64,000 nt of DNA from Stenotrophomonas sp. 57 (GTDB lineage Bacteria > Pseudomonadota > Gammaproteobacteria > Xanthomonadales > Xanthomonadaceae): positions 3,346,001-3,410,000 of the forward strand of contig NZ_CP127407.1 in the NCBI RefSeq assembly GCF_030291075.1, in the 5' to 3' direction. The stretch's first letter is position 1; the number at the start of each line of letters is the position of its first letter. A model generated the notes under the pieces. The model saw only the letters and a program-made list of their open reading frames with translations. It was not told the DNA's origin and searched no databases. Positions 52,293 to 63,545 of the stretch are shown here, one piece after another. The translations under genes and the position numbers were made by a program.

Positions 52293-52322
52293 AGGGCATC
52301 TATTGTACGCCGGGTCAGCGGA

Positions 52323-53141
52323 TCAGCGGATCTGCTTGCCGAGGCGGATGGATTGCAGGCGGTCCTGGGCGGTGCGGGCGGCGTCCGAGCCCGGGTACTG
52401 CGCCACGACGGTCTCCAGCGTCTGCTGGGCCTGGTCGACCTTGCCCTCGCCATACTGCGAGAGGCCGACCTTGAGCAGGCCGCCAGCGGCCTTGTCGTGG
52501 GTCGGATAGCGCGCGAGCAGTTCACGGAACTGGGTCTCGGCCATCGGGAAATTGCGGGTGGCGTAGTAGCTCTCGCCCAGCCAGTACAGCGCGTTCGGCG
52601 CGTAGACGCCGTTCGGGTACAGCTGCAGGAAGCTCAGGAACAGCTGCGCCGAATCATCGTACTTGCCAGCCTTCAGCGAATCGAAGGCGACGTTGTAGGA
52701 GGTGCGCTCGTCGCCGGTGGCGGCCAGGCTGCCGGCGTCACCATGGACGGAAGGCGGCCGCTCGGAAGTGGCCGCCGTTGCAGGTTTTGCCGGGGCCGGG
52801 GCGGCCTTCGGCGCGCTCGCCGGAACGGGCGGCAGGGCCGGGGCGGCGTTGCCCCCTTCCAACCGGTTCAGGCGGCTGTCCAGATCCAGGTACTGGTCCT
52901 GGGCGGACTGCTTCAGCTGGGCGTTGTCGTGCTGCAACTGCTCGATCGAGGCCTGCAGGCTGGTGACCTGCTGCCGCAGCTGGTTGATCTGGTTCAACAG
53001 GTCCTGGTTGGCACTGTTGTTGTACATCTGCTGCTCGAGCGCGCCGACACGGTCGGCCAGGCTCTGTCGCTGTGCATGCGCCGGTGCGGCAGCCACGAGG
53101 GCTGCCGCAACGACCAGCATCAGTTTGATGCCAATGCGCAT
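52323..53141 (-). CDS. cpoB: CpoB/YbgF, Tol-Pal associated periplasmic TPR protein
   Basis: 272 aa. A signal peptide (about 1-23) is followed by an N-terminal trimerising coiled coil (LADRVGALEQQMYNN, QINQLRQQVTSLQASIEQL). An Ala/Pro linker and C-terminal TPRs (AFDSLKAGKYDDSAQLFLSFL, ALYWLGESYYATRNF) follow. CpoB links PBP1b activity to Tol-driven outer-membrane constriction. It lies 3 bp after pal. Confidence 0.95.
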   Translation of the reverse strand: MRIGIKLMLVVAAALVAAAPAHAQRQSLADRVGALEQQMYNNSANQDLLNQINQLRQQVTSLQASIEQLQHDNAQLKQSAQDQYLDLDSRLNRLEGGNAAPALPPVPASAPKAAPAPAKPATAATSERPPSVHGDAGSLAATGDERTSYNVAFDSLKAGKYDDSAQLFLSFLQLYPNGVYAPNALYWLGESYYATRNFPMAETQFRELLARYPTHDKAAGGLLKVGLSQYGEGKVDQAQQTLETVVAQYPGSDAARTAQDRLQSIRLGKQIR

Positions 53142-53144
53142 GGA

Positions 53145-53663
53145 TTACTGCGCGGTGTAGACGATTTCGACGCGACGGTTCTGCGACCAGCAGGACTCGT
53201 TCGACTCGGTGCAGACCGGACGCTCTTCACCGTAGGACACGACGGTCAGCTGCGAAGCCGAGCCACCGTTGGCCTGCAGGGCCGAGCTGACGCCGTTGCC
53301 ACGACGCTCGCCCAGGGCCTGGTTGTACGCGCGCGAACCGCGCTCGTCGGTGTGGCCCTGCAGGGTGATGCGCGAGGACGGACGGTCACGCAGGTACTTG
53401 GCGTGGCACGCCATGATGGCCTGGAATTCCGGCTTCACGTCTTCCTTGTCCAGGTCGAAGTAGACAACGCGCTGGCGCAGGCAAGCGTCGGTGTCCAGGT
53501 CGCCCGGGCCGTACAGGCCGGAGGTCGACGGGCCGGTCGGGGTGGTGGTCGAGGTGCCGGTGTCAACCGGCGCTGCCGGCTCTTCCTTCACCTTCTTCGA
53601 GCAACCGGCCAGGACGGCCACAGACAGCAGGGAAACAAGCAGAACGCGGGTGGACTTGTTCAT
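53145..53663 (-). CDS. pal: Pal, peptidoglycan-associated lipoprotein
   Basis: 172 aa. The signal peptide ends in VAVLAGC (lipobox). An OmpA-like peptidoglycan-binding domain follows: RVVYFDLDKEDVKPEFQ, GHTDERGSRAYNQALGERR and QNRRVEIVYT. It anchors the outer membrane to the wall and is the partner of TolB. Confidence 0.97.
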   Translation of the reverse strand: MNKSTRVLLVSLLSVAVLAGCSKKVKEEPAAPVDTGTSTTTPTGPSTSGLYGPGDLDTDACLRQRVVYFDLDKEDVKPEFQAIMACHAKYLRDRPSSRITLQGHTDERGSRAYNQALGERRGNGVSSALQANGGSASQLTVVSYGEERPVCTESNESCWSQNRRVEIVYTAQ

Positions 53664-53727
53664 GGCGATACCTTTGTGGCTCCTAGGCCGATGAGGGGTT
53701 CAAGACAACGAAAATATTAACACTCTT

Positions 53728-55047
53728 TTAGCGCTGGGTACGGTATGGGGACCATGCCGGTTCGCGCACATCACCATCGGCCAGGACCAGGCGCTGACGG
53801 ACCCGCGCATCGGCCGAGACGGCATACAACACACCACGGCCACCTTCGCGGGCGGCATACAGCACCATGCTTGCGTTGGGCGCAAAGCTCGGCGATTCAT
53901 CCAGCGAACCCGGGGACAGCGTGCTCCAGCGCGGCGAACCCAGCGAGCTGTCCATCATCGCGATCTTGTAGCTGTTGCCCGAGCCCTGGGCCACGGCGAT
54001 CTTCTTGCCGTCGAAGGACACCGAGGGCTTGGCGTTGTAATTGCCCTGGAAGGTGACACGCTCGGCGCTGCCGCCGCCCGCGCCGACCTTGTAGACCTGC
54101 GGACGACCGCCGCGGTCGGAGGTGAAGTACACCGCGCTGCCGTCCGGCGCCCAGGTCGGCTCGGTATCGATGGCGAAGTGGTTGGTCAGCTGTGTGAGCT
54201 GCTTGCTGCCCAGGTCCATCACGTAGATTTCCGGATTGCCCGAACGCGACAGGGTCAGGGCCAGCTTGCGACCATCCGGGGAGAATGCCGGGGCGCTGTT
54301 GATGCCACGGAAGCTGGTGACCAGCTCACGCGCGCCGGTGCCGATGTTCTGGATGTAGATGGCCGAATTGCCACGCTCGAAGCTGACGTAGGCCAGCTTG
54401 CTGCCATCCGGGCTCCACGACGGCGACAGCAGCGGCTCGGCCGAGCGCACGATCGTCTGCGGGTTGAAGCCGTCGGAATCGGCCACCATCAGCGCGTAGC
54501 GCATGGCATCACCCTTGCCGCTGGCGGTCACGTAGGCGATGCGGGTCCAGAAGGCGCCGCGCACACCGGTGATCTTCTCGTAGATGGCGTCGGCCATCTG
54601 GTGGGCGACGTCGCGCATGGCATTGCCACGGGCGGTCATCGCCAGGCCGAGCAGGCGCTCGCCCTTCGGCACGTCGAACAGTTCGTACTCGACGCGATAG
54701 GCGCCAGCACCTGCATCGAGCACGCGGCCGACCACGATGTAGTTCTGCTTCAGCGCGCGCCAGGTGGCGAACTGGATGTCGCCGCCGCGCACCGGCTTCT
54801 CGACGATCTGCGCTTCGGGCAGCGTACGGAACTGGCCGGAGCGCTCGAGGTCGGCGCGGACCACGCCGGCCACGTCGGTCTGCGGTGCAGCCGCCGAGCC
54901 CTGGTAAGGCATCGGCACGATGGTGATCGGCAGCGCGGAGGCATTGCCGCCGATGATGTCGATATCCAGCCCCTTCTGCTGCGCGACGGCAGCAAAGGGC
55001 AGCAACAGGGCCGCAAACACGGCAAGCCAGCGAGGCATCTTTTTCAT
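53728..55047 (-). CDS. tolB: TolB, Tol-Pal periplasmic beta-propeller
   Basis: 439 aa. A signal peptide (WLAVFAALLLPFAAVAQ) precedes an N-terminal domain that meets Pal/TolA. The C-terminal six-bladed propeller repeats LSPSWSPDGSKLAYVSFE, APAFSPDGRKLALTLS, EPTWAPDGSAVYFTSD. ATG 55047 starts the signal peptide; a longer frame has no support. A 283-bp gap (55048-55330) separates it from tolA and contains a short hairpin (AAGCGG-AAGTGAA-CCGCTT) but no gene, so tolB may have its own promoter. Confidence 0.96.
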   Translation of the reverse strand: MKKMPRWLAVFAALLLPFAAVAQQKGLDIDIIGGNASALPITIVPMPYQGSAAAPQTDVAGVVRADLERSGQFRTLPEAQIVEKPVRGGDIQFATWRALKQNYIVVGRVLDAGAGAYRVEYELFDVPKGERLLGLAMTARGNAMRDVAHQMADAIYEKITGVRGAFWTRIAYVTASGKGDAMRYALMVADSDGFNPQTIVRSAEPLLSPSWSPDGSKLAYVSFERGNSAIYIQNIGTGARELVTSFRGINSAPAFSPDGRKLALTLSRSGNPEIYVMDLGSKQLTQLTNHFAIDTEPTWAPDGSAVYFTSDRGGRPQVYKVGAGGGSAERVTFQGNYNAKPSVSFDGKKIAVAQGSGNSYKIAMMDSSLGSPRWSTLSPGSLDESPSFAPNASMVLYAAREGGRGVLYAVSADARVRQRLVLADGDVREPAWSPYRTQR

Positions 55048-55330
55048 GGAGCGCTCAATAGGGGGAAACCGGAACGAGGGATAGCAAAGCGGAAGTGAAC
55101 CGCTTCGCAATCATGAACCAAGGGTACGTGAATTCCGGGTCAGTTCCAGCCCGTCCTCTCACGCACCGTTAACGTCGTGGCTAACATCGCGCCCGCCGGC
55201 CCCGTCACGCCTCCAGCTGGGTAGCGTTCGACAGCAGCCCACAGACTGCCTCGCCATATCCAGGCCTGCCAGAGGCAAGCCCGGCATCCACGGGAGCAGG
55301 CGGCCATGCTGGCCGCCCTGCCCGGCCGCC

Positions 55331-56375
55331 TCAGCGATCCTGGGCGGTGAAAGTGAAGTTGAGCGTGCGCGCGAACACCGATTCAAAGCCGCGATACGGC
55401 AGCGGCTGCGCGTTGAGCACGGCGGCCTCGATCGAACGCTTGCCGGCCTCGTCGTACGGACAATTCGGGCTGACCTTCGCCTGCATCACCGTGCCACCTG
55501 GAATCTGGGTGATGGTGATCTGGCAGCGCTGGCCCAGCGGCACCGTATCCGGGCGCACCCACTGCGACAGCACCTTGGCCTGGATCGCGGCGGCGTACTT
55601 GGCCGAAAGATCGTCGCTGTTGCCACCCCCGCCGGCGGCCGGCTGGGACGCACCGCTGGCACCGGCTGCGGCACTGCCGGCCGCGTTGCGCGCGGCGGCC
55701 ACCTGGCGCAGCTTCTGCTCGGCCAGCTTGGCTTCCTTCTCGGCCTGCTCGCGGCGGGCACGGATCTCGGCGATCTTCTTCTGCTTCTCGGCCTCGGCCT
55801 TGTCAGCGGCCACGCGCTCCTGCTCGGCCTGTTTCTTCTTCTCGTCCGCTTCCTGCTGCTTGGCCAGGCGCAGCTTCTGCTCCGCTTCTTCCTGGCGCTT
55901 GCGTTCGGTCAGGTCGATCTGCTCCTGGCGACGCTTGGCTTCCTGCTCCTGCTTGGCCTTCTCCTGCGAGATGGCCAGCGCGCTGACCGCTTCCTGGTCC
56001 TTGGTGTCCGGTTGCGCGACGCGCTCCTGCGCCTGTTGCTGCTGCGGCGTGGGAGCGTCCTGCGGGCGCGGCTCGGGGATCGGCTGCGGCGGCGGAATGG
56101 TGTCTTCCGGCACCGGGACCGGCTCGGCCACCGGCGGCGGCAGGTCCTCCAGCTTTTCCGACTGGCGCAGGGCCTGGCGCGCGGCGGAGGCCTCGGACGC
56201 GGACAGCGCCAGGCTGGCCTCGACCGACGGATCACCGGCGGCGGCATCGGTGTTGCGCTCGGGCGACCAGAACCAGGCCACGATGAAGACCAGCGCAACC
56301 AGCAGGTGCACCAGCAACGCCAGCGCCAGGGGCAGGCCCCAGCCGGGTTCGCGCTGCTGTGGAGGTGGCAGGGCG

Positions 56376-56386
<11 letters not shown>
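55331..56386 (-). CDS. tolA: TolA, Tol-Pal transperiplasmic protein
   Basis: 351 aa. One transmembrane segment lies near 20-42 (LALALLVHLLVALVFIVAWF). A Pro/Gln-rich start and a long Lys/Glu/Ala coiled coil (about 130-235) follow. The C-terminal TolA/TonB-like domain contains YAAAIQAKVLSQWVRP, CQITITQIPGG and AAVLNAQPLPY. It spans the periplasm and transfers energy from TolQR. It overlaps tolR by 11 bp. Confidence 0.95.
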
Positions 56387-56804
<418 letters not shown>

Positions 56805-56828
56805 GGCTTGGACTCCCGGGTCAGGCGC

Positions 56829-57608
56829 TTACTCGTCGCCAGCGCTCTGGCGCTGCAGGATGGAGCTGAACTCTTCGGCGAAGGTCTCGAACCGCACCGA
56901 CATGCGTTCCACGCGGGTGGTGAAGCGGTTGTAGGCCCACACTGCCGGAATCGCCACGAACAGGCCGATGGCGGTGGCGAACAGCGCTTCGGAGATGCCT
57001 GGCGCGACGGCGGCGATGCCGGCCTGCGCACCGCTGCTGATCATGTCGTGCATGGTCACCATGATGCCGAACACGGTACCGACCAGGCCCACGTACGGGG
57101 CGGTCGAGCCGATGTTGGCCAGCAGTTCCAGGTTGCGCTCGAGCTGGTCGACTTCGCGGGTGTAGGTGGTGCGCATGGCACGCTGCGCGCCCTCCAGCTG
57201 CGCACGACCGTCCAGCCGGCGCTTGTCGCGCAGGCGGGTGTACTCGCGGAAACCGGCTTCGAAGATGGCTTCCAGGCCGCCGACGTTGCGGCTGCGGTCG
57301 GTGGCCGAGCTGTACAGCTTGCCCAGGTCGGCACCGGACCAGAAGCGGTTCTCGAACTCGTCGGCTTCACGGGTGGCCTGCTTGAACACGCGGGCCTTGC
57401 GGAAAATGATCACCCAGCTGACGAACGAGCCGACCAGCAGCAGCAGCACGATGATCTTCACCGGCAGGCTGGCCTTGGCCATCAGTTCGAGGTAGTTGAT
57501 GCCGCCGCCGGTGGTGGCCTGGGCAAGGGTCTGGGTCGCGGCGTTGCTGACATCGGCCGGCAGTGCCTCGGTGACCGTGGCCTGCAGGGCCAGGAGCGTT
57601 GCGATCAT
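56829..57608 (-). CDS. tolQ: TolQ, Tol-Pal proton channel subunit
   Basis: 259 aa, ExbB/MotA family. Three transmembrane segments are visible: ASLPVKIIVLLLLVGSFVSWV (about 48-68), IGSTAPYVGLVGTVFGIMV (about 160-180) and ALFATAIGLFVAIPAVWAYN (about 205-225). It forms the proton channel with TolR. ATG 57608 was chosen over a longer antisense-like extension. Confidence 0.95.
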   Translation of the reverse strand: MIATLLALQATVTEALPADVSNAATQTLAQATTGGGINYLELMAKASLPVKIIVLLLLVGSFVSWVIIFRKARVFKQATREADEFENRFWSGADLGKLYSSATDRSRNVGGLEAIFEAGFREYTRLRDKRRLDGRAQLEGAQRAMRTTYTREVDQLERNLELLANIGSTAPYVGLVGTVFGIMVTMHDMISSGAQAGIAAVAPGISEALFATAIGLFVAIPAVWAYNRFTTRVERMSVRFETFAEEFSSILQRQSAGDE

Positions 57609-57618
57609 CCGTTGTTCC

Positions 57619-58050
57619 TCAAAGTTCGGATTCGGGGTGGAGGTGGGGTTGCAGCATGGCAAGGACGGCGTCGTCCATGCCACTCGGTCGGAAACTGGCC
57701 GCTTCCAGTGCGGCGATGCGGACCTGGGCCGACAGCAGCAGTTCGCCGTCGCGCAGGATCTGCTGGTCGAAGACCATGCTGGCCTTCTTCAGCTGGACCA
57801 GGCGGGCGCTCACCTGCAGGGTGTCATCCAGCCGTGCCGGCCTGATGAAATCCATCTGCATCGAGCGCACCGCGAAGACCATCCCGTGCTCGGCGCGCAT
57901 GCGCTCCTGGCCGTAGCCCAGCGCACGCATCCATTCGGTCCGGGCCCGTTCCATGAAGGCCACGTAGCGGGCGTGGTAGACCACGCCACCTGCGTCGGTA
58001 TCTTCCCAGTAAATGCGTGTCGGCCAACTGAATCGCGGCTCAACCGACAT
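57619..58050 (-). CDS. ybgC: YbgC, Tol-Pal associated acyl-CoA thioesterase
   Basis: 143 aa hot-dog-fold thioesterase. The catalytic-region motif [16 protein letters not shown] (D18) and [14 protein letters not shown] are typical. It heads the tol cluster and overlaps the ruvB stop by 11 bp, so the two units are probably co-transcribed. Confidence 0.95.
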   Translation of the reverse strand: MSVEPRFSWPTRIYWEDTDAGGVVYHARYVAFMERARTEWMRALGYGQERMRAEHGMVFAVRSMQMDFIRPARLDDTLQVSARLVQLKKASMVFDQQILRDGELLLSAQVRIAALEAASFRPSGMDDAVLAMLQPHLHPESEL

Positions 58051-59080
58051 CGGGAACCTCCGCGAACAGGTCCTGCGGCGGGTTCTTCGGCTTCAGGCCC
58101 ATGTGCCGGTAGGCCTTGTGGGTGGCCATGCGGCCGCGCGCGGTGCGCACCAGGAAACCCTGCTGGATCAGGTACGGCTCGACCACGTCTTCCAGCGTGC
58201 CGCGCTCTTCGGACAGCGCCGCAGCCAGCGATTCGATACCGACCGGGCCACCGTCGAAGTAGTCCACCATCGTTTTCAGCAGACGCCGGTCGAGCTCGTC
58301 GAAGCCTTCCGGGTCGACCTTGAGCATCTTCATGGCTGCCTGGGCCACGGGCTCGTCGATGTGGCCACCGGCCTTGACCTGGGCGTAGTCGCGCACGCGG
58401 CGCAGCAGGCGGTTGGCGATACGCGGGGTACCCCGCGCGCGGCGCGCGATCTCGCCGGCGCCATCGGCAGTGCAGTCGATGCCCAGGATGGCGGCAGAGC
58501 GGCGCACGATCCGGGTCAGCTCTTCGACGCTGTAGAACTCCAGGCGCTGGACGATGCCGAAGCGGTCGCGCAGCGGCGCGGTCAGCAGGCCTGCGCGGGT
58601 GGTGGCGCCGATCAGGGTGAACGGCGGCAGGTCGATCTTGATCGAGCGCGCCGCGGGGCCCTCGCCGATCATGATGTCGATCTGGAAGTCTTCCATCGCC
58701 GGGTACAGCACTTCTTCCACCACCGGCGACAGGCGATGGATCTCGTCGATGAAGAGCACATCGTGCGGCTGCAGGTTGGTCAGCAGCGCGGCCAGGTCGC
58801 CGGCCTTCTCGATCACCGGGCCGGAGGTAACCCGCAGCGCCACGCCCAGCTCGTTGGCGATGACGTGGCTGAGGGTGGTCTTGCCCAGGCCCGGCGGCCC
58901 GAAGATCAGTACGTGGTCGAGCGCGTCGCCACGCCCTTTGGCCGCCTGGATGTAGATCTCCATCTGCTCGCGCACCGGCACCTGGCCGAGGTAATCGGCA
59001 AGGCGCTTGGGGCGGATGCTGGCGTCGGCGGCGTCATCCTCGCGGGTGGCGCCGGCGCCGATGATGCGGTCGTCGGTCAT
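58040..59080 (-). CDS. ruvB: RuvB, Holliday junction branch-migration ATPase
   Basis: 346 aa AAA+ motor. Walker [10 protein letters not shown] (61-69), Walker [11 protein letters not shown], sensor 1 LIGATTRAG, and the arginine-finger/sensor 2 and winged-helix part ([36 protein letters not shown]) are intact. ATG 59080 was chosen; upstream codons are not conserved. Confidence 0.97.
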   Translation of the reverse strand: MTDDRIIGAGATREDDAADASIRPKRLADYLGQVPVREQMEIYIQAAKGRGDALDHVLIFGPPGLGKTTLSHVIANELGVALRVTSGPVIEKAGDLAALLTNLQPHDVLFIDEIHRLSPVVEEVLYPAMEDFQIDIMIGEGPAARSIKIDLPPFTLIGATTRAGLLTAPLRDRFGIVQRLEFYSVEELTRIVRRSAAILGIDCTADGAGEIARRARGTPRIANRLLRRVRDYAQVKAGGHIDEPVAQAAMKMLKVDPEGFDELDRRLLKTMVDYFDGGPVGIESLAAALSEERGTLEDVVEPYLIQQGFLVRTARGRMATHKAYRHMGLKPKNPPQDLFAEVPDVG

Positions 59081-59129
59081 GCGCTGATTATGCGGCAAAA
59101 GTACGGGTTTCGGCCGGGCTGCGCCCGGC

Positions 59130-59310
59130 ACCCGCAGAGGCAACGGCAACGTCAAAGGCCGAAGCAAAGGCAGGCATTACGTGAAATGGCGGGGTGGGTC
59201 CGGTTGAGGGGGACGCCGTGAACCCATCCCTGGGGGCTTGGTCGCGGCATCCATGCCGCTCACACCCCCTCGACCGGACCCATCCCGCCTTCGACAGATC
59301 GCCGCGATCT
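59130..59310. repeat. Composite palindrome copy F
   Basis: Outer arms 59188-59212 and 59265-59289 pair over 25 bp with two differences. The core GGGGACGCCGTGAACCC, TGGGGGCTTGG and a GCGGCATCCATGCCGC hairpin lie inside. The right edge is CCTTCGACAG and the left flank a GCAACGGCAACGTC tract. It fills most of the 59081-59434 ruvB-kup gap, which has no gene. Confidence 0.85.
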
Positions 59311-59339
59311 GTTGGTGGGTGTCGACCTTGGTCGACACG

Positions 59340-59427
59340 GTAGATCCACGCCATGCGTGGATGGATGTGTGGATGGCTCAAGACATGGGGTCAGAGCCCT
59401 TTTCCTGTGGAAAAGGGATCCGACCCC
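59340..59427. repeat. GTAG palindrome and GGGGTCAGAGCC-type inverted repeat
   Basis: GTAGATCCACGCC...GTGGATG at 59340-59363. Arms 59387-59405 and 59409-59427 (two mismatches, loop TGT) resemble the inverted repeat at 28761. The second ends 8 bp from the kup stop and may terminate kup transcripts. Confidence 0.7.
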
Positions 59428-59434
59428 GCGCACG

Positions 59435-61354
59435 TCAGATCTCCACCTGCGCGCCCAGCTCGACCAAACGGTTGCCTGGAATCCGGAAGAAGCCCGTGGC
59501 CGGCGCGGCATTCCGATGCATCAGCGCGAACAGTTTGTCGCGCCAGATCGGCATGCCGCGGTTGGCGGTGGCCACAATGGTTTCGCGGCTGGCGAAGAAG
59601 GTGGTGTCCATCGGGTCGAAGTAGATGCCGCCGTGGTCGCACGAGCGCATCAGCGCCAGCGGTACGTCCGGCGTTTCCATGAAGCCGAAACGCACGTAGA
59701 CGCGATAGAACTCGTCGCCCACCGATTCGATCTTCAACCGCTGCCCTTCCATCGCATACGGGATCGGCAGGGTTTCCACGTGCAGGAACACGTTGCGCTC
59801 GTGCAGCACCTTGTTGTGCTTGAGGTTGTGCATCAGCGCATGCGGGGCCACGGTCGGGTCGGCAGTGAGGAACACGGCGGTGCCCGGCACGCGCACCGGC
59901 GGCGCCAGCATCAGGCCCGGCAGGAAGGTATCCAGGCGGATGCCGTCCTTTCGGATCTCGTCGCGCAGCAGCTCGCGGCCACGGCGCCAGGTGCGCATCA
60001 TGGTGAACAGGAAGATGCCCAGCACCACCGGGAACCAGGCACCCTGCAGCAGCTTGGCACCGTTGGCGATGACGAAGCCCAGATCGATGATGAAGAACAC
60101 CACGCACAGCGGCAGGATCCAGGCGCGCGCCTTCGGCCACAGCGAGCGGGCGACCAGGGCCAGCAGCAGGGTGTCGATCAGCATGGTGGCCGACACCGAG
60201 ATGCCGTAGGCCACGGCCAGGTTGGACGAGCTGCGGAAGGCCAGCACCAGGCCGATCACCATCACCGCGATGCCCCAGTTGATGCCCGGGATGTAGATCT
60301 GGCCGATGGTGTCGTGCGAGGTGTGCTTGATGCGCATGCGCGGGATGTAGCCCAGCTGCATGGCCTGGCGCGAGACCGAGAACGCACCGGTGATGACCGA
60401 CTGCGAGGCGATCACCGCTGCCATCGTGGCCAGGATGATCATCGGGTACAGCGCCCACGACGGCACGGCTTCGAAGAACGGATTCTTCAGCGCCTCGGGG
60501 TGGTTGAGCACCAGCGCGCCCTGCCCCAGGTAGTTCAGCACCAGGCACGGCAGCACGAAGAAGTACCAGGCATGGCGGATCGGCTTGGCGCCGAAATGGC
60601 CCATGTCGGCGTACAGCGCTTCGCCGCCGGTCACTGCCAGCACCACCGCGCCGAGGATGAAGATGCCGTGCCAGCTGTGCTCCATGAAGAAGCGGATCGC
60701 CCACCACGGGTTGAAGGCTTTCAGCACTTCCGGGGCGTCGACGATGTTGTAGATGCCGATCGCCGCCAGCGAAATGAACCAGACCGAGGTGATCGGGCCG
60801 AACGCCTTGCCGATCTTCTCGGTTCCGAAGCGCTGCGCGGCGAACACCATCAGCAGCACCACCACGGTGATCGGCACGATGAACGCATGCAGCCCGGGGG
60901 CGGCCACCTCCAGGCCTTCAACCGCGCCCAGCACCGAAATGGCCGGGGTGATCACGCCGTCGCCGAAGAACAGCGAGGCGCCGAAGATGCCGAGGATGCC
61001 CACCACATAGGCCGAGCGCGAGCCGTTACGCAGCGTGCGCTGGGTCAGCGCCATCAGCGCCATGATGCCGCCCTCGCCGTCATTGTCGGCGCGCATGATG
61101 ATGGTCACGTACTTCAGGGTGACCACGATGTTCAGCGCCCAGAACGCCAGCGACAGCACGCCCAGCACGGTGTCGTGGTCGCTGTTGAGCCCGTAGTGCG
61201 GCGAGAACGCCTCCTTCAGGGTGTACAGCGGGCTGGTACCGATATCGCCGAAGACCACGCCGATCGCACCGATGATCAGCGCCATGCCTCCGGCTGGAGG
61301 AGCGTGACCGTGGCCGCCGGGGGCAGCTGCGTGCGGGGTTTGACTGCTGGACAT
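59435..61354 (-). CDS. kup: Kup, low-affinity potassium transporter
   Basis: 639 aa, about 12 transmembrane segments then a soluble C-terminal domain. Family motifs are [65 protein letters not shown] and the C-terminal [14 protein letters not shown]+/H+ symport is the known activity. It sits between ruvA and ruvB, all leftward. Confidence 0.96.
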   Translation of the reverse strand: MSSSQTPHAAAPGGHGHAPPAGGMALIIGAIGVVFGDIGTSPLYTLKEAFSPHYGLNSDHDTVLGVLSLAFWALNIVVTLKYVTIIMRADNDGEGGIMALMALTQRTLRNGSRSAYVVGILGIFGASLFFGDGVITPAISVLGAVEGLEVAAPGLHAFIVPITVVVLLMVFAAQRFGTEKIGKAFGPITSVWFISLAAIGIYNIVDAPEVLKAFNPWWAIRFFMEHSWHGIFILGAVVLAVTGGEALYADMGHFGAKPIRHAWYFFVLPCLVLNYLGQGALVLNHPEALKNPFFEAVPSWALYPMIILATMAAVIASQSVITGAFSVSRQAMQLGYIPRMRIKHTSHDTIGQIYIPGINWGIAVMVIGLVLAFRSSSNLAVAYGISVSATMLIDTLLLALVARSLWPKARAWILPLCVVFFIIDLGFVIANGAKLLQGAWFPVVLGIFLFTMMRTWRRGRELLRDEIRKDGIRLDTFLPGLMLAPPVRVPGTAVFLTADPTVAPHALMHNLKHNKVLHERNVFLHVETLPIPYAMEGQRLKIESVGDEFYRVYVRFGFMETPDVPLALMRSCDHGGIYFDPMDTTFFASRETIVATANRGMPIWRDKLFALMHRNAAPATGFFRIPGNRLVELGAQVEI

Positions 61355-61403
61355 GGGACTCCTGGCGAAGCTCAGGGGGTTTGTTGAAGGAAAGGAAGGC
61401 GGA

Positions 61404-61997
61404 TCAGCGCAGCGCCGACTGCAGCGCCTTGCGGATCACGGTGGCCACTTCATCGCCTTCGTTGAAAGCGTCGCGGGCCATGCGGGCGGCTTCAGCCGGC
61501 TTGTAGCCCAGCTGCTGCAGCGCCACGGTGGCATCGGACAGCGGGTCGGCCGGGGCCGGGCCACTGCCGGTGGGCAGCGCGCCGCCGGCACCGAACTGCG
61601 CCGCACGGTCGCGCAGCTCCAGCACCATGCGTTCAGCAGTCTTCTTGCCGATGCCCGGAATGCGGGTCAGCGCGGTGATGTCACCGGCCTGGACCATGCG
61701 CGCGAACTCCTCGACGGTGACGCCGGACAGCACGGCCAGCGCGATCTTGGCGCCGATGCCGCTGACCTTCTGCACGTCGCGGAACAGGCGCCGCTCGCCC
61801 TCGCGCAGGAAGCCATACAGCGAGACGCTGTCTTCCTTCTGCGAATAATGGGTGTACAGGGTGACCTCGCGGCCGAGCTCGGGCAGGTCGTAGAAGGTGC
61901 TCATCGGCGCCTCCAGCTCGTAGCCCACTCCGTTCACGTCCACCACCAGCCACGGCGGCGCCTTGTAGGCGACGATGCCGCGCAGTCGACCGATCAT
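61404..61997 (-). CDS. ruvA: RuvA, Holliday junction DNA-binding protein
   Basis: 197 aa. The OB-fold N-terminus ([30 protein letters not shown]), two HhH motifs ([31 protein letters not shown]) and the C-terminal domain III ([21 protein letters not shown]) that contacts RuvB are present. ATG 61997 was chosen as the family start. Confidence 0.97.
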   Translation of the reverse strand: MIGRLRGIVAYKAPPWLVVDVNGVGYELEAPMSTFYDLPELGREVTLYTHYSQKEDSVSLYGFLREGERRLFRDVQKVSGIGAKIALAVLSGVTVEEFARMVQAGDITALTRIPGIGKKTAERMVLELRDRAAQFGAGGALPTGSGPAPADPLSDATVALQQLGYKPAEAARMARDAFNEGDEVATVIRKALQSALR

Positions 61998-62010
61998 CGC
62001 GTGCAGCTCC

Positions 62011-62532
62011 TCATTTGCGGCCCCACGCCTGGCGGGCACTGAGCCCCAGGCGGTTGGCCGTTGCCCTTACGTGGGCATGGGTGATCGCCACCGCCAACGC
62101 GTCGGCCGCGTCGGCCTGCAGCTTGGTTTTCAGGTTGAGCATGAGCCCGACCATGTGTTGAACCTGTTGCTTTTCGGCGCCACCGCGCCCGACCACCGCC
62201 AGCTTGATCTCGCTGGCAGCGTATTCGTGCACCGGCAGGTCGCGCAGCACCACGGCCGAGATCGCCGCGCCACGGGCCTGGCCCAGCTTCAGTGCCGAAT
62301 CGGGGTTGCGGGCCATGAACACGCGTTCGATGGCCACTTCATTGGGCTGGTACTCCCGGCACAGGTCGGCCAGGCCCAGCACCAGCAGCTTCATGCGCTG
62401 CGGGAAGTCGTCGGCACCCAGCAGCACCAGCGGCTGGTGATGCACATGGCTGACGCGGCCGGCGGCGTCGACATCGATGATGCCGACCCCGGTCCGCTGC
62501 GAACCGGGATCGATGCCGAGGATGCGGGTCAT
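62011..62532 (-). CDS. ruvC: RuvC, Holliday junction resolvase
   Basis: 173 aa endonuclease with the complete catalytic tetrad D8 (LGIDPG), E69 (VAIERVF), D141 and D144 ([15 protein letters not shown]). It precedes ruvA by 13 bp. Confidence 0.97.
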   Translation of the reverse strand: MTRILGIDPGSQRTGVGIIDVDAAGRVSHVHHQPLVLLGADDFPQRMKLLVLGLADLCREYQPNEVAIERVFMARNPDSALKLGQARGAAISAVVLRDLPVHEYAASEIKLAVVGRGGAEKQQVQHMVGLMLNLKTKLQADAADALAVAITHAHVRATANRLGLSARQAWGRK

Positions 62533-62637
62533 GCTGCACTCCTGGCGGGGCGGAACGGGATGCGCTGGCAGGCGTATGGGCTCATGACTGTCCGCGGTGA
62601 CCGTTCAACGGCCCGCGCCCAGGCCGTCGAAGACGGC

Positions 62638-63369
62638 TCAGGCGTAGGCGTCGGCGCCGAGTTCGGCGTTGGAGTACACGTCCTGCACGTCGTCCAGGTC
62701 TTCCAGCATGTCCAGCAGCTTCTTGACCTGCAGGGCGACGTCGCCTTCCACCTTGATGTCATTGTCCGCGCGGAAGGTGATTTCGGCGTGGTCGGCGACA
62801 TGGCCGGCGGCGACCATCGCATCCTTCACCGCGTTGAACGCGTCAGGGCTGGTGACCACGTCGATCGAGCCGTCGTCCGGGTAGACCACGATGTCATCGG
62901 CGCCGGCCTCGATGGCCGCTTCGGTGATGGCTTCCTCGTCGGCGCCGGGGGCGAAGCTGAGCACGCCCAGGCGCTTGAACATGAAGGCCACCGAGCCTTC
63001 GGTGCCCATGTTGCCGCCGCACTTGCTGAACGCATGGCGGACATCGGCCACGGTGCGCACGCGGTTGTCGGTCAGGCAGTCGACGATCACGGCCACGCCA
63101 CCCGGGGCGTAGCCCTCGTAGCGGATTTCCTCGTAATCGACGCCTTCCAGTTCACCGGTGGCCTTCTTGATGGCGCGTTCGATCACGTCCTTGGACATGT
63201 TCACGGCCAGGCCCTTGTCCATCGCCGTGCGCAGGCGCGGGTTGTTGTTGGGGTCGCCTCCACCGCCGCGCGCGGCAACGCCGATCTCACGGATGATCTT
63301 GGTGAAAATCTTGCCACGCTTCGCGTCGGACGCGTTCTTGCGGGCTTCGATGGAGGGGCCTCTACCCAT
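62638..63369 (-). CDS. yebC: YebC/PmpR family protein
   Basis: 243 aa. The core is clear ([69 protein letters not shown]). The first dozen residues ([13 protein letters not shown]) replace the common AGHSKWANIKHRK form. YebC proteins have been described as regulators and as aids to translation of proline-rich stretches. It precedes ruvC, as in many proteobacteria. Confidence 0.93.
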   Translation of the reverse strand: MGRGPSIEARKNASDAKRGKIFTKIIREIGVAARGGGGDPNNNPRLRTAMDKGLAVNMSKDVIERAIKKATGELEGVDYEEIRYEGYAPGGVAVIVDCLTDNRVRTVADVRHAFSKCGGNMGTEGSVAFMFKRLGVLSFAPGADEEAITEAAIEAGADDIVVYPDDGSIDVVTSPDAFNAVKDAMVAAGHVADHAEITFRADNDIKVEGDVALQVKKLLDMLEDLDDVQDVYSNAELGADAYA

Positions 63370-63457
63370 GGGTGCTACCGTCTGGCTGCTTCAGGATCAA
63401 GGCGCGGATTCTACCTGATCAGGCGCTGCAACCGTGTCTAGGGGAGCATTGTTGCAG

Positions 63458-63523
63458 GGCCGAGCCGATGCTCGGCTCAGCGGTGCCTGACCGAACAGCA
63501 GCCGAGCGTGGGCTCGGCTCTAC
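63458..63523. repeat. SMAG-type palindrome pair (one degenerate)
   Basis: A degenerate GCCGAGCC...GGCTC unit at about 63458-63479 and a good AGCCGAGC...GGCTCTAC unit at 63500-63523, between yebC and the hydrolase gene. Confidence 0.7.
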
Positions 63524-63545
63524 AAAACGGTCCCACCGCCGGACC

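Noticed and set aside
52140..52322. Possible preQ1 riboswitch upstream of queE
   Set aside because: The sequence is a tandem of GTAG-type palindromes, and no A-rich tail or preQ1 pseudoknot pattern was seen.
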